Positions 1 to 8,101 of a stretch of 37,088 nt of DNA are shown one piece after another. The position numbers and the translations under genes were made by a program. The DNA comes from JAUNQW01 sp043424615 (GTDB taxonomy: Bacteria > Bacillota > Bacilli > Lactobacillales > Carnobacteriaceae_A). How positions within the stretch are numbered: the stretch's first letter is position 1; every line of letters starts with the position of its first letter. The DNA lies in NCBI GenBank assembly GCA_043424615.1, contig JBHWOX010000055.1:1-37088 (forward strand), written 5' to 3'. The notes beneath the pieces were generated by a model. It worked only from the letters and a program-made list of their open reading frames with translations. It had not been told where the DNA came from and searched no databases.

Positions 1-76
1 TTCTCCATAAGGTATCAAGAATAGCTGGGAATATTACTGTATCTATTAAATCCAATAGCCTAGTGTTATCGAACAT
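1..76 (-). CDS. Methionine-type ABC transporter permease (partial, 5' end only)
   Basis: Only the first 25 codons lie inside the window; the gene runs off the left edge on the minus strand. The ATG at 76 overlaps the end of the upstream ATPase gene by 11 bases, which implies translational coupling. The visible N-terminus (starting MFDNTRLLDL and ending ILDTLWR) resembles the start of MetI-type permeases, where a short amphipathic stretch precedes the first membrane helix of the binding-protein-dependent permease fold. Its role would be the membrane channel for methionine or a related amino acid, paired with the neighbouring ATPase. The call rests mainly on the neighbour and on this short match, so specificity is inferred. 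Confidence 0.6.
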   Translation of the reverse strand, partial: MFDNTRLLDLIDTVIFPAILDTLWR

Positions 77-794
77 CGCTATCACCTAAAATAATTTCAT
101 CATTTAATTTATCTTCACTAAATATTTCATTGGTTTTTCCAAACTTTATAATTTCACCATTCTTCATGGTAGCTGTAAGATCAGAATATTTTTTGGCAAC
201 ATTTATATCATGTGTGACCATCACAATGGTCATGTTAAAATCAAGTTTTATGTCAGTTAAAATCTTCATAATTATTTCGGAATTTACCGGATCCAAAGCA
301 GATGTAACCTCATCACATAATAAATAATTTGGATCGGTAGTCAATGCCCTTGCAAGAGCTACCCTTTGCTTTTGCCCACCGCTAAGTTCGCGAGGCAATT
401 TTTTTAGATGTTCTGCAATTCCCATCATTTCTGATAATCGATAAACTTTATCATTTATTTCTTCTTTTGAATAATTCCAAATTTCCATTGGTAAAGAAAT
501 ATTTTTAAAAATTGTTTTTCTTTCAACTAAAGGATAATTCTGAAAGACCATTGTCATTTTTTTTCTTAAATGCCTTAATTCTTCATCATCATAATTTAAA
601 ATATTTTCACCATCGACCCATATTTCTCCTGAATCTACTTCGATTAAACGATTTATACAGTTGATAAGAGTAGATTTTCCAGCTCCACTTTGACCTATAA
701 CAGTGCACAACGTTTGATCAGGTATATTTAAGGAAACATTTTTGAGTATTGTAAAATCTCCGATATCTTTATTAATATCTTTGATTTCAATCAT
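66..794 (-). CDS. Amino-acid (methionine-type) ABC transporter ATP-binding protein, short form
   Basis: ABC ATPase of 242 residues that would energise uptake of methionine or a similar amino acid. Visible motifs are Walker A GQSGAGKST (about residue 36), the Q-loop in VFQNYPL, the signature LSGGQKQR, Walker B with YLLCDE followed by the D-loop SALD, and a switch His in VTHD. The N-terminus MIEIKDINK and overall pattern are MetN-like. Classical MetN has about 340 residues with a C-terminal ligand-sensing NIL/ACT domain; this protein stops right after the nucleotide-binding domain, so substrate feedback inhibition through that domain would be absent. The start has a good ribosome binding site (AGGAGGG). 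The gene and the partial permease are visibly more AT-rich than the suf and leu genes nearby, which may reflect transfer. Substrate is inferred. Confidence 0.75.
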   Translation of the reverse strand: MIEIKDINKDIGDFTILKNVSLNIPDQTLCTVIGQSGAGKSTLINCINRLIEVDSGEIWVDGENILNYDDEELRHLRKKMTMVFQNYPLVERKTIFKNISLPMEIWNYSKEEINDKVYRLSEMMGIAEHLKKLPRELSGGQKQRVALARALTTDPNYLLCDEVTSALDPVNSEIIMKILTDIKLDFNMTIVMVTHDINVAKKYSDLTATMKNGEIIKFGKTNEIFSEDKLNDEIILGDSDVR

Positions 795-822
795 TTAATA
801 ATTCATCCCTCCTTTTCATCGT

Positions 823-850
823 ATTATAAATTTTAACAAAATGCCTGTTT
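823..850 (-). promoter_or_regulatory. Possible promoter of the ABC transporter genes
   Basis: On the minus strand a perfect TATAAT lies at 828-823, about 28 bases before the start codon. A weak -35 candidate (TAAACA) lies 17 bases further upstream. No S-box or T-box consensus is visible in the short leader. The -10 is convincing, the -35 is not. Confidence 0.4.
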
Positions 851-1008
851 AATATTAATGATCCTTTGTTTTGTTTTTTTAATAAATGAATAAGATCAGC
901 TCTTCTCATTCAAGAATCATAAGTTAATCTTAAGTTCATGGGATTTTCTCACTTTCGTCCATTTTTATGATAAAATGCATAAGTAAAAGACATAAAAGGA
1001 GGCAATCT

Positions 1009-1605
1009 ATGAAAAAATCTTTAAAAGCGTTTGGATTCTTTGTTTTGGGCGCCCTGGTGGTTGGCCTTATTTTTATTGGAGGCAATCAGTTTTTCTCTAA
1101 AGAAGAAGAATCAGACATCACCAGCACCTTATTAAAAAATCAAATCCAATCCGCCCTTGAATTAACAACCACCAAATATGTGTACACCAATGCTGGTTCC
1201 TTTGAAAACCAGAAGAACTTTTATGGTTGGGATGTTCCTTTCACTCGTAGTCATTTTATCGTGACTTATGATGGAACCATCCACAGCGGGATTGACTTAG
1301 AAGAGGTCGATGTTCAGATCAGCGGTCAAAATATTCAAGTGACCCTCCCTGAAGCCAAGGTCTTGTCTCATGAAATCGACGACAACTCGCTAGAGGTCTT
1401 GGATGAAAACAGCTCCACCTTTAACAAAATTGAGGTCAAAGATTTTCAAGACTTTGCCTCCAATCAAAAGGAAAAAGTAGAGCAAGATGCTATTGATAAT
1501 GGTTTGCTGGAAGAAACCCAAGAGCAAGCTAAAAAAGGAATTCAATCCATTCTCGAAGTGAATCCAGAAATCGAATCCGGTGAATACAGCTTAAATATTA
1601 AATAA
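1009..1605 (+). CDS. DUF4230 family membrane-anchored protein
   Basis: Protein of 198 residues of unknown function. A lysine start (MKKSLK) and one hydrophobic segment (about residues 6-27) form an uncleaved signal anchor or signal peptide, so the rest should lie outside the membrane. The body is a soluble alpha/beta domain with the DUF4230 pattern: a helix after the membrane segment, then LTTTKYVYTNAG, a beta-rich GTIHSGIDLEEVDVQ block and a C-terminal helix. I chose the ATG at 1009, not the in-frame ATG at 967, because AAAGGAGG ends seven bases before it and the extra 14 residues are basic and unlike a signal sequence. It is a single-gene unit closed by a strong terminator. Family assignment is from memory of the pattern; no role can be given. 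Confidence 0.75.
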   Translation: MKKSLKAFGFFVLGALVVGLIFIGGNQFFSKEEESDITSTLLKNQIQSALELTTTKYVYTNAGSFENQKNFYGWDVPFTRSHFIVTYDGTIHSGIDLEEVDVQISGQNIQVTLPEAKVLSHEIDDNSLEVLDENSSTFNKIEVKDFQDFASNQKEKVEQDAIDNGLLEETQEQAKKGIQSILEVNPEIESGEYSLNIK

Positions 1606-1617
1606 AAAATGAAAATA

Positions 1618-1656
1618 ACTCCGCCTAAAAACATTTGATTTTAGGCGGAGTTTTTT
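1618..1656 (+). terminator. Rho-independent terminator after the DUF4230 gene
   Basis: A 13-bp perfect stem (ACTCCGCCTAAAA with its complement) closes an 8-base loop and is followed by six T residues. It begins 12 bases after the stop codon. Read on the other strand it has only a weak T-run, so it is mainly a plus-strand terminator. Confidence 0.9.
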
Positions 1657-1701
1657 ATATCCCATCAGCTGCTAGCAATAGAGCGGGGTAGTTTCTTCCC
1701 C

Positions 1702-2064
1702 CTATAAGTCTATGCCCTTCGCTTTCAAGTTTTCTAAACATTCTTCCAAATAATCTCTGTCATGTTCAGGGTATAGAGGGTGGGAAGGGTCAACGGCTTG
1801 TAAATCTTCATATGGTGCACAATTCTTCCCTCTATAGCAAGGGTCCATCCACTTTTCATCTGGTTGGTAGCCTCGATTCAGCATTTCATCTAGGACTAAT
1901 TGATGGTATTGATACAACTTGTAAGGAGAATATTGGAATACATAATTGACCGTGGCATGCTTTTTACCCCAGCCCTTCCCTCTCAAAGCAGCACATTCAC
2001 GGTGTTGACCCAACAATTGTTGGCGAGGAAGTTTTTTTATTAAATCTTCATGCCATAGTCTCAT
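1702..2064 (-). CDS. Pyrimidine dimer DNA glycosylase-like small protein (Pyr_excise/TIGR02328 type)
   Basis: Protein of 120 residues resembling the conserved MRLWHEDLI...LPRQQLLGQHRE family related to phage T4 endonuclease V (Pyr_excise). The N-terminal MRLWHEDL, the RQQLLGQHRECAALRGKGWGKK block and the tyrosine-rich SPYKLYQYH segment are the recognisable parts. In T4 endonuclease V the N-terminal Thr and a Glu do the glycosylase/lyase chemistry; whether this short bacterial branch is an active UV-damage enzyme is not established, so I treat DNA repair as a family-based suggestion. Start at 2064 rather than 2097: GAAAGGAGA lies seven bases upstream and the family begins at MRLW. It is monocistronic, between two genes with their own terminators. 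Confidence 0.65.
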   Translation of the reverse strand: MRLWHEDLIKKLPRQQLLGQHRECAALRGKGWGKKHATVNYVFQYSPYKLYQYHQLVLDEMLNRGYQPDEKWMDPCYRGKNCAPYEDLQAVDPSHPLYPEHDRDYLEECLENLKAKGIDL

Positions 2065-2175
2065 AGCAAACTCTCCTTTCTCAAGATTCAAGCGCAAGGG
2101 CAGGCCCCCAATCTTCTAGCCTTAGATTAGCTATTTTCAGCTTGGAATGTCAACTCTCCTACACCCTTTTAAAAT

Positions 2176-2208
2176 AGACAAAAAGCTCAAGAATTCTCTT
2201 GAGCTTTT
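2176..2208 (-). terminator. Terminator downstream of the symporter gene
   Basis: Read on the minus strand, AAAAGCTCAAGA pairs with TCTTGAGCTTTT around a four-base loop, followed by TTTTTGTCTATTTT. It lies 13 bases past the stop codon of the gene at 2221-3537. Confidence 0.85.
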
Positions 2209-2220
2209 CGAGTCTATTGT

Positions 2221-3537
2221 TTAGTTAGCTTCTTGATTATTGCTTTCATAGCTTTCATGGCTTTGATATTGGTCTCGATCTAAGTCACCTTCCATAGCAG
2301 CAACCATGACTCCTGTTGAGCCTGCTGCATGGACGTTAGTTGACGTTCTCGCCATATCTGCCATACCAGCAATAGGACTTAAGACCAGGATCATTTCAAC
2401 GGGAAGTCCAATAGCTGCAAACAAAGCAGTGGCTTGGATGGTTCCGGTTCCAGGTACCCCAACAGTCCCGATTGAAACTAATAAGGCTGTCCCAATCATC
2501 ATTAAATATTGTCCCATCGTAAAATCAATGCCTAAAGCTCGAATAGTGAACATGGCTAAGAGAACTGGCCAGATAGAGGCACATCCCGGCATACCAAAAG
2601 TTGTCCCAATAGAAGAAGAGAAGGAAGCAATTTGTTCTGGGACTCCCATATCTTTTTGAGCTTTAATATTAGCTGGGATCGTTCCGATAGAACTTTGAGT
2701 AGTAAACCCAATCAACCAAGCAGGGAAGAATTTACGTTGGAAAGTGAATGGATTGGCACGTCCAAGTAAACCGACCATGGCTGATGAGGTAATAAAGGTA
2801 TGGAATAAGCAGGCAATGTAAACAGCTAATAAGAGGACTAAGAGTGAAGTCACAAATGATAGGTCTAAGGTAGCGACCTGGTTAGCTAGTAAAGAAAGAA
2901 CCGCATATGGCGTAAATTTAACAATCATTCCGATTAAGCGACTCATGACTTTGTTACCCGCTTCAATAAAATCAGTGAAAGGTTTGATTTCTTTTTTATC
3001 CGAGTAGTTTAATAAAACTACACCAATGAAAATGGCAAAGATAACGATCGGTACAATTTTATTGTTGGCCATATGGTCGACAATGTTTTTAGGGAAGAAA
3101 GAAATGATAACCTCTGAAAAGGCAGGAACTTCTGCTAATTCTTCTGTTGAGTTCATTTGAATATCTGAGTTAGCACCGAGGCCCATTAAGACGGCGACGA
3201 TAATTGCAATGACAGAGCCTAAAATGTTATGTAGGGAAAGCACTCCAATGGTTTTACCCCCCATAGATCCTAGGGTTTTCATATCATTCAGGGACATGAC
3301 GGTTGAAATAATAGAGAATAAAAGCAAAGGGATAACGAAAGCTTGAAGCAGGTTAGCATACACCCGTCCAAAAATAACAACATAATCCGTATGACCCATA
3401 AAAACTAATCCAACAATCGCACCCAAGGCTGTCGCAGTTAACACACGCACCATGAGTGATAAACCTTTTTGCTGCATTTTATACAATACAACATACAGTA
3501 GTAGGACAACCACTACTGCTAATAAACTCATCATCAT
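2221..3537 (-). CDS. Dicarboxylate/amino acid:cation symporter, TcyP-like (probable L-cystine)
   Basis: Integral membrane carrier of 438 residues of the DAACS family, which imports amino acids or dicarboxylates with Na+ or H+. Hydrophobic helices run throughout. The family's two re-entrant serine-rich hairpins and TM7-8 signatures are visible: FTTQSSIGTIPANIKA, then GTVGVPGTGTIQATALFAAIGLP, and the substrate-site DMARTSTNVHAAGS near the C-terminus. The QSSIGTIP wording is what TcyP (L-cystine) carriers show, so cystine is the best guess but is inferred. Start: four consecutive start-like codons (TTG-ATG-ATG-ATG) follow AAAGGAG; the first ATG at 3537 has the best spacing. Monocistronic with its own terminator. 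A sulfur-amino-acid supply beside the suf operon would be logical, but no shared regulation is visible. Confidence 0.8.
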   Translation of the reverse strand: MMMSLLAVVVVLLLYVVLYKMQQKGLSLMVRVLTATALGAIVGLVFMGHTDYVVIFGRVYANLLQAFVIPLLLFSIISTVMSLNDMKTLGSMGGKTIGVLSLHNILGSVIAIIVAVLMGLGANSDIQMNSTEELAEVPAFSEVIISFFPKNIVDHMANNKIVPIVIFAIFIGVVLLNYSDKKEIKPFTDFIEAGNKVMSRLIGMIVKFTPYAVLSLLANQVATLDLSFVTSLLVLLLAVYIACLFHTFITSSAMVGLLGRANPFTFQRKFFPAWLIGFTTQSSIGTIPANIKAQKDMGVPEQIASFSSSIGTTFGMPGCASIWPVLLAMFTIRALGIDFTMGQYLMMIGTALLVSIGTVGVPGTGTIQATALFAAIGLPVEMILVLSPIAGMADMARTSTNVHAAGSTGVMVAAMEGDLDRDQYQSHESYESNNQEAN

Positions 3538-3660
3538 CAATCAACTCCTTTTCATATAGTTTGGTGGATGAGCACTAAGGCAGTATAACGCTCAATTTGA
3601 ACTATTCAAGGAGAGAACTGAATTTATAGAAAAAAGTCATAAATGTCTTAAACTTGGACA

Positions 3661-3706
3661 AAAAAATAATACCTCCAAAAATAGTGGGACTATTTTGGAG
3701 GTATTG
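3661..3706 (-). terminator. Terminator of the suf operon
   Basis: On the minus strand AATACCTCCAAAATAGT pairs with ACTATTTTTGGAGGTATT (one bulged base) around a short C-rich loop, followed by ATTTTTTTG. It begins about 11 bases after the sufB stop codon. Confidence 0.9.
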
Positions 3707-3716
3707 TCATAGCTTT

Positions 3717-5126
3717 TTATCCGACAGACCCTTCCATTTCATAAGAAATCAGGCGGTTAAGCTCGACGGCATATTCCATCGGTAATTCTTTAGAGAAGGG
3801 CTCAACAAAGCCTTGAACAATCATTTCTGTCGCCTTTTCTTCAGAAAGTCCGCGAGACATCAAGTAATAGAGTTGCTCCTCAGAGATTTTAGATACTTTG
3901 GCTTCATGCTCCAAGGTCACCGAGGAGTTATGGGTCTCATTATAAGGAATCGTATCCGAAGTGGATAGGCTATCCATGATAATGGTATCACATTCAATAT
4001 GGGAGAAGGCGCGATCAGCTTCTTTTGAAAAGCCGACTTGGCCTAAGTAGTTAACGGCTCCCACTCCTCGGGCAATGGACTTGGATATAATTGAAGATTT
4101 TGTATCAGGCGCTTCATGGAAAATTTTAGCTCCTGTATCTTGAATTTGCCGACCATTGGCCATAGCCACCGAGATGGTATTTCCTACCGCCCCTCGTCCT
4201 TTTAGGTAGATGGACGGATATTTCATGGTGGTGTAGGCTCCCAGATTGCCGTCTACCCATTCCATTTGGGCATTTTCATAAGCGTGAGCCCGTTTGGTTA
4301 CTAAATTATACACATTATCTGACCAGTTTTGGATGGTAGTATAGCGGAATTTAGCGTCTTTTTTGACAATAATTTCGACTGTCGCTGCATGCAGAGCTGA
4401 ACGTGAATAGGTTGGAGCTGTACAGCCTTCCACATAGTTAATGGACGCCCCTTCGTCAACGATAATCAAAGTCCGTTCAAATTGTCCCATGGTCTCTTCA
4501 TTGATACGAAGGTAAAGTTGAAGGGGAACTTTAATTTCCACCCCTTTTGGTACATAAATAAAACTTCCCCCGGACCAAACAGCACCATTCAAGGCAGCAA
4601 ATTTATTATCGTCATAAGGGACGACCGTACCAAAATATTCTTGGAACAATTCAGGATATTTTTTTAAAGCGGAATCGGTATCCGTAAAAATAACGCCTAA
4701 TTTTTCATATTCTTCTTGCAAGCCTTCATAAATGGCTTCCGATTCGTATTGAACAACAGAACCCGCTAGGTATTCTCTTTCTGCTTGGGGAACCCCTAAA
4801 CGTTCGAAGGTTTCCTTGATTTTATCTGGCACATCATCCCAAGTGCGGGCAGGCTCATCTGAAACCGAACGGAAATAAGTAAATTCATCCAGGTTCAAGT
4901 CGCTAAGATCGTTCGTCCCCCAAGTAGGCATGGGGCGTTCTTTGAAGTGTTTGAAAGATTCTAAGCGGTAATTCAACATCCATTCTGGCTCTTCTTTCCG
5001 TCTAGAAATTTCACGAACGACCTCTTCGGTAATTCCTTGGCCCGTGTCGTAAACGGCTTGGATGCCTTCATCACGAAATGAATAGTCATCATTGTTAGTA
5101 GTAGGTATATCTTGTCTATCAGTCAT
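3717..5126 (-). CDS. sufB: Fe-S cluster assembly scaffold SufB
   Basis: SufB, 469 residues, the usual Firmicute length, is the scaffold component of the SufBC2D complex on which nascent Fe-S clusters are built in the cytoplasm. The N-terminal helical part carries WMLNYRLESFKHF; the beta-helix core and C-terminal part carry NYVEGCTAP, where the conserved Cys acts in sulfur/cluster binding, SSIISKSIARGVGAVNYLGQV, and SHIECDTIIMDSLSTSDTIP. The C-terminal YLMSRGLSEEKATEMIVQGF motif is shared with SufD and marks the heterodimer interface. Last gene of sufCDSUB; its ATG is only two bases beyond the sufU stop codon and its ribosome binding site lies inside sufU, so expression is coupled. Confidence 0.97.
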   Translation of the reverse strand: MTDRQDIPTTNNDDYSFRDEGIQAVYDTGQGITEEVVREISRRKEEPEWMLNYRLESFKHFKERPMPTWGTNDLSDLNLDEFTYFRSVSDEPARTWDDVPDKIKETFERLGVPQAEREYLAGSVVQYESEAIYEGLQEEYEKLGVIFTDTDSALKKYPELFQEYFGTVVPYDDNKFAALNGAVWSGGSFIYVPKGVEIKVPLQLYLRINEETMGQFERTLIIVDEGASINYVEGCTAPTYSRSALHAATVEIIVKKDAKFRYTTIQNWSDNVYNLVTKRAHAYENAQMEWVDGNLGAYTTMKYPSIYLKGRGAVGNTISVAMANGRQIQDTGAKIFHEAPDTKSSIISKSIARGVGAVNYLGQVGFSKEADRAFSHIECDTIIMDSLSTSDTIPYNETHNSSVTLEHEAKVSKISEEQLYYLMSRGLSEEKATEMIVQGFVEPFSKELPMEYAVELNRLISYEMEGSVG

Positions 5127-5128
5127 GG

Positions 5129-5590
5129 TTAGACTCCTTTCTCATGATCTGGATTAGCTTGGGCTTGAGCTTGAGCAATAGCATCTTCTACAGCTTTCCA
5201 CCCCAATTGAGCACAGCGAATGCGGGTTGGAAATTGGACCACTCCCTCTAAAGCTGCAGCTTCACCCAAGGCTTCTTTGTCTTTTGGCTCATGGCCTTGC
5301 ACTAATTCGGTAAAGTCTTCCATCAAGGCCTGAGCTTCTTCCAGGCTTCGGCCATTCAATAGGTCAGCCACAATGGAGGCGGAGGCCATGGAAATGGCAC
5401 ACCCTTCTCCATCGAACTGTACTTCTTCCAGCCGATCTCCGTCCATTTTTACTTGGACCTTCACCATATCGCCACAAGTCGGATTAAAGGCCGTTTGTTC
5501 GGCCGTAAAATCTTCTAAGGGACCTTTATGTTTGGGTGATTCCGAGTGTTCCATAATAACTGCTCGGTATAACATTTCTAATCTATCCAT
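5129..5590 (-). CDS. sufU: SufU, zinc-dependent sulfur acceptor for SufS
   Basis: SufU-type (IscU-like) protein of 153 residues. In Gram-positive bacteria it takes the persulfide sulfur from SufS and passes it on; it is a Zn protein rather than a true scaffold. The expected Zn ligands are visible: Cys39 in NPTCGD, Asp41, Cys64 in GEGCAIS and Cys126 in RIRCAQLGW. The insertion between the second and third ligands (residues about 80-115), typical of SufU and absent from IscU, is present. The C-terminal Ala/Gln-rich tail (AQAQAQANPDHEKGV) is unremarkable. It overlaps sufS by eight bases, consistent with SufS and SufU working as an obligate pair. Confidence 0.95.
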   Translation of the reverse strand: MDRLEMLYRAVIMEHSESPKHKGPLEDFTAEQTAFNPTCGDMVKVQVKMDGDRLEEVQFDGEGCAISMASASIVADLLNGRSLEEAQALMEDFTELVQGHEPKDKEALGEAAALEGVVQFPTRIRCAQLGWKAVEDAIAQAQAQANPDHEKGV

Positions 5591-6815
5591 AGTTAAAAAA
5601 TTCCTTTGTTTTTTCTATGACATCAAGTAAAACTTGTCCTTCATCGAGCCGATTATAAAAATAAAAACTGGCTCGGACTGTTGACCGACTAGCAAGTTCT
5701 CCCATTAAGGGTTCACAGCAATGGTGGCCTGCTCGGACAGCGACCCCATGAGCATCAAAAACAGTCGCGACATCATGGGGGTGGATGCCGTCGATATTAA
5801 AACTCACAATGGCCGTTCGCTGGCTGACATCTGGTGGTCCATAAAGAGTCAGACCGTCAATCTCCTGCAGTGCTGGCAGCAACTCTTCCATTATGGCCTG
5901 CTCATGGGCGTGAATACGATCCATCCCTATAGTATTTAAATAATCAACCGCAGCTCCTAAGCCGATCGCTCCAGAAATATTAGGCGTTCCCGCCTCAAAT
6001 TTATAAGGTGCTTCTTTCCAAAGGCTATCGTCAAAAGTGACCCGATTGATCATTTCTCCTCCGTAAGTCACAGGCTCAAAGAAATCCAGGGCTTGCTGTT
6101 TGCCATAAAGAATCCCAATCCCTGTGGGCCCACACATTTTATGGGCGGAAAAGGCATAGAAATCTGCCCCTAAATCTTGCACATCGATGGCCAGATGGGG
6201 AGCCGCTTGGGCCCCATCCACCACTGTCCAGCCCCCCACTTGCTGAACAGCTCGGATGAGGGGCTTAAGCGGGTGAACGGTTCCTAAAACATTGGAGGCG
6301 TGGCTGATGGCCAACAACTTGGTTTTGTCATTAACAAGCTTTAAAGCTTGCTCAAAATCAAGTTCTTGCAGGTCAGTTAATGGAATCCATCTCAAACGAG
6401 CGCCCGTCTGCTTGGCTAATTGCTGCCAAGGAATCAGGTTGGAATGGTGTTCTAATACAGATAGGAGGATTTCATCTCCTGGCTGCCAGTCCAATTGCTT
6501 CATCATCGCACAAACTTTATTCAAAGAATCGGTCGTGCCCGAAGTAAAAATAATTTCTCGGCGGTCAGCCGCATGAATGAAGTCCCGTACTTTGTCGCGG
6601 GCAGCTTCATACAAATCCGTTGACCGACCCGATAAGCTATGAGCGCCTCGGTGAACATTGGCATGGGAATGGCGATGGTAGTCACTAACCCTGTCAATGA
6701 CCGCTTGAGGCATTTGGCTAGACGCCCCATTATCCAAATAAACCAGTGGATGATCAAAAATCTTTTGGTCTAAGATAGGAAAATCTTGGCGGATAGCGTC
6801 TACATCCAGCATCAT
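5583..6815 (-). CDS. sufS: Cysteine desulfurase SufS
   Basis: PLP-dependent group II cysteine desulfurase, 410 residues, turning L-cysteine into alanine and an enzyme persulfide. The PLP lysine is Lys226 in AFSAHKMCGPTG; PLP-binding TSGTTDSLN (91-99) and the LEHHSN (121-126) motif are intact. The catalytic Cys is Cys366 in RAGHHCCEPLM; a second Cys follows directly at 367, where I recall Ala in the B. subtilis enzyme. That doublet is unusual but should not stop activity. It overlaps the sufD stop codon by four bases (ATGA) and sufU by eight, so three genes are translationally chained. Confidence 0.96.
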   Translation of the reverse strand: MMLDVDAIRQDFPILDQKIFDHPLVYLDNGASSQMPQAVIDRVSDYHRHSHANVHRGAHSLSGRSTDLYEAARDKVRDFIHAADRREIIFTSGTTDSLNKVCAMMKQLDWQPGDEILLSVLEHHSNLIPWQQLAKQTGARLRWIPLTDLQELDFEQALKLVNDKTKLLAISHASNVLGTVHPLKPLIRAVQQVGGWTVVDGAQAAPHLAIDVQDLGADFYAFSAHKMCGPTGIGILYGKQQALDFFEPVTYGGEMINRVTFDDSLWKEAPYKFEAGTPNISGAIGLGAAVDYLNTIGMDRIHAHEQAIMEELLPALQEIDGLTLYGPPDVSQRTAIVSFNIDGIHPHDVATVFDAHGVAVRAGHHCCEPLMGELASRSTVRASFYFYNRLDEGQVLLDVIEKTKEFFNYG

Positions 6816-8089
6816 AAGCTTTTTAACTTCCTTTCAATATTTTCAATCAGGTCTTGGCGAACTGACTCCAATGGAATAGATTGAATGACCGGCCCTAAGA
6901 AACCACGAATAGCTAAACGCATGGCTGTTTTTTCAGAAATCCCTCGACTCATCAGATAATATAATTGCTCGCGATCAATTTGACCAACAGAAGCCGCATG
7001 ACCCGCCATCACATCATATTCATCAATCAAAAGAATCGGGTTGGCGTCTCCTCTCGCTCCTTCCGAGAACATCAGCAAACGGCTTTCTTGCTGGGCATCT
7101 GCACCAGAGCTGCCTTTTTCAATTTTGCCGATAGCATTAAAGGTCAGGCGAGATTGGTCTAAAATTGCTCCGTGCTGGAAGATATTGGACGTTGTTTGTT
7201 CATTCGCATTCAAGACATGGGAGTTGATAATTTGTTTTTGTTGGCCATGGCTAATGGAAACAATTTTCAAGTCTGTGGAAGACCCTTTTCCTTTGAGGTA
7301 GGTGTAGGCATCCAAGACCACATCCCCATTATTCATCGCACCGATGGCCCAGTCCACTCTTGCCCCTTGTTCACATAGGGCATGGCGGCGGATGAAGGCG
7401 GTCGTCGATGCTCCTAATTCATCCACGGATGAGTAGTGGAGTTGGGCATCTGCTTGGGCATAAATTTCAACCACAGCATTAGCGGTCGATTTTTCTTGCC
7501 CGTCTGTTGCCATTTTTTCAACAAAGCTAGCCTGTGCGTTTTCACCCATCACAATTAATACATGGGGGTTGAAGGCTTTGGCTTGTTGGGCATCTTGAAT
7601 CAGATTTAACTGCAAGGCTTGATCCACATGGACATGGTCAGGCACATACAAGAAAGCTCCGGCATTCATGAAAGCCACATGTTGGGCCGCCATTTTATCT
7701 GCTTCCCAGCTCAGAACTTCTTTCATATAGTATTTTTCTAACAAATCGGCATGTTCTTCCATGGCTTGTTGCATGGAGGTAAAGATGACACCTTGTTCTT
7801 TTAATTCCTCAGGCAGATAGCTATCTAAGATTTTATTATTTAATACTCTGAGATAGGCTTGATCCTTATTATCCACCGGTAAAAGATCAGAACTGTCAGA
7901 AGTTGGGCTATCGAAATCTTGCCCGCTCAAATCGATAGTGTCTTGGTATTTTGAACGTTCGACAAGAGGAAATGCCAAATGGTCCATTTGTTCGTAGGCC
8001 TTTAATCTTAAATCTTTAAAAGCTGAACCTTCCTGCTGGTCATTGGCATAAGCCTCTAGTTTTTGACTAAGATCTTGCTTTAGACTCAT
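6812..8089 (-). CDS. sufD: Fe-S cluster assembly protein SufD
   Basis: SufD, 425 residues, pairs with SufB and docks a SufC ATPase in the SufBC2D scaffold, where it is important for iron entry. A variable N-terminal helical part (LRLKAYEQMDHLAFPLVERS) is followed by the right-handed beta-helix with HVLIVMGENAQASFVEK and the C-terminal block DQSRLTFNAIGKIEKGSSGADAQQ, in which the family's conserved SRL...R region lies, then AGHAASVGQIDREQLYYLMSRG. The His in AGHAAS is the conserved SufD His implicated with SufB Cys in cluster assembly. The gene begins 12 bases after sufC with AAGGAGG in the gap. Confidence 0.95.
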   Translation of the reverse strand: MSLKQDLSQKLEAYANDQQEGSAFKDLRLKAYEQMDHLAFPLVERSKYQDTIDLSGQDFDSPTSDSSDLLPVDNKDQAYLRVLNNKILDSYLPEELKEQGVIFTSMQQAMEEHADLLEKYYMKEVLSWEADKMAAQHVAFMNAGAFLYVPDHVHVDQALQLNLIQDAQQAKAFNPHVLIVMGENAQASFVEKMATDGQEKSTANAVVEIYAQADAQLHYSSVDELGASTTAFIRRHALCEQGARVDWAIGAMNNGDVVLDAYTYLKGKGSSTDLKIVSISHGQQKQIINSHVLNANEQTTSNIFQHGAILDQSRLTFNAIGKIEKGSSGADAQQESRLLMFSEGARGDANPILLIDEYDVMAGHAASVGQIDREQLYYLMSRGISEKTAMRLAIRGFLGPVIQSIPLESVRQDLIENIERKLKSL

Positions 8090-8101
8090 GCTGAGGCCTC
8101 C

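Noticed and set aside
967..1008. Upstream ATG of the DUF4230 gene
   Set aside because: The 14 extra residues are basic and would destroy the signal anchor; the better ribosome binding site lies at the ATG at 1009.
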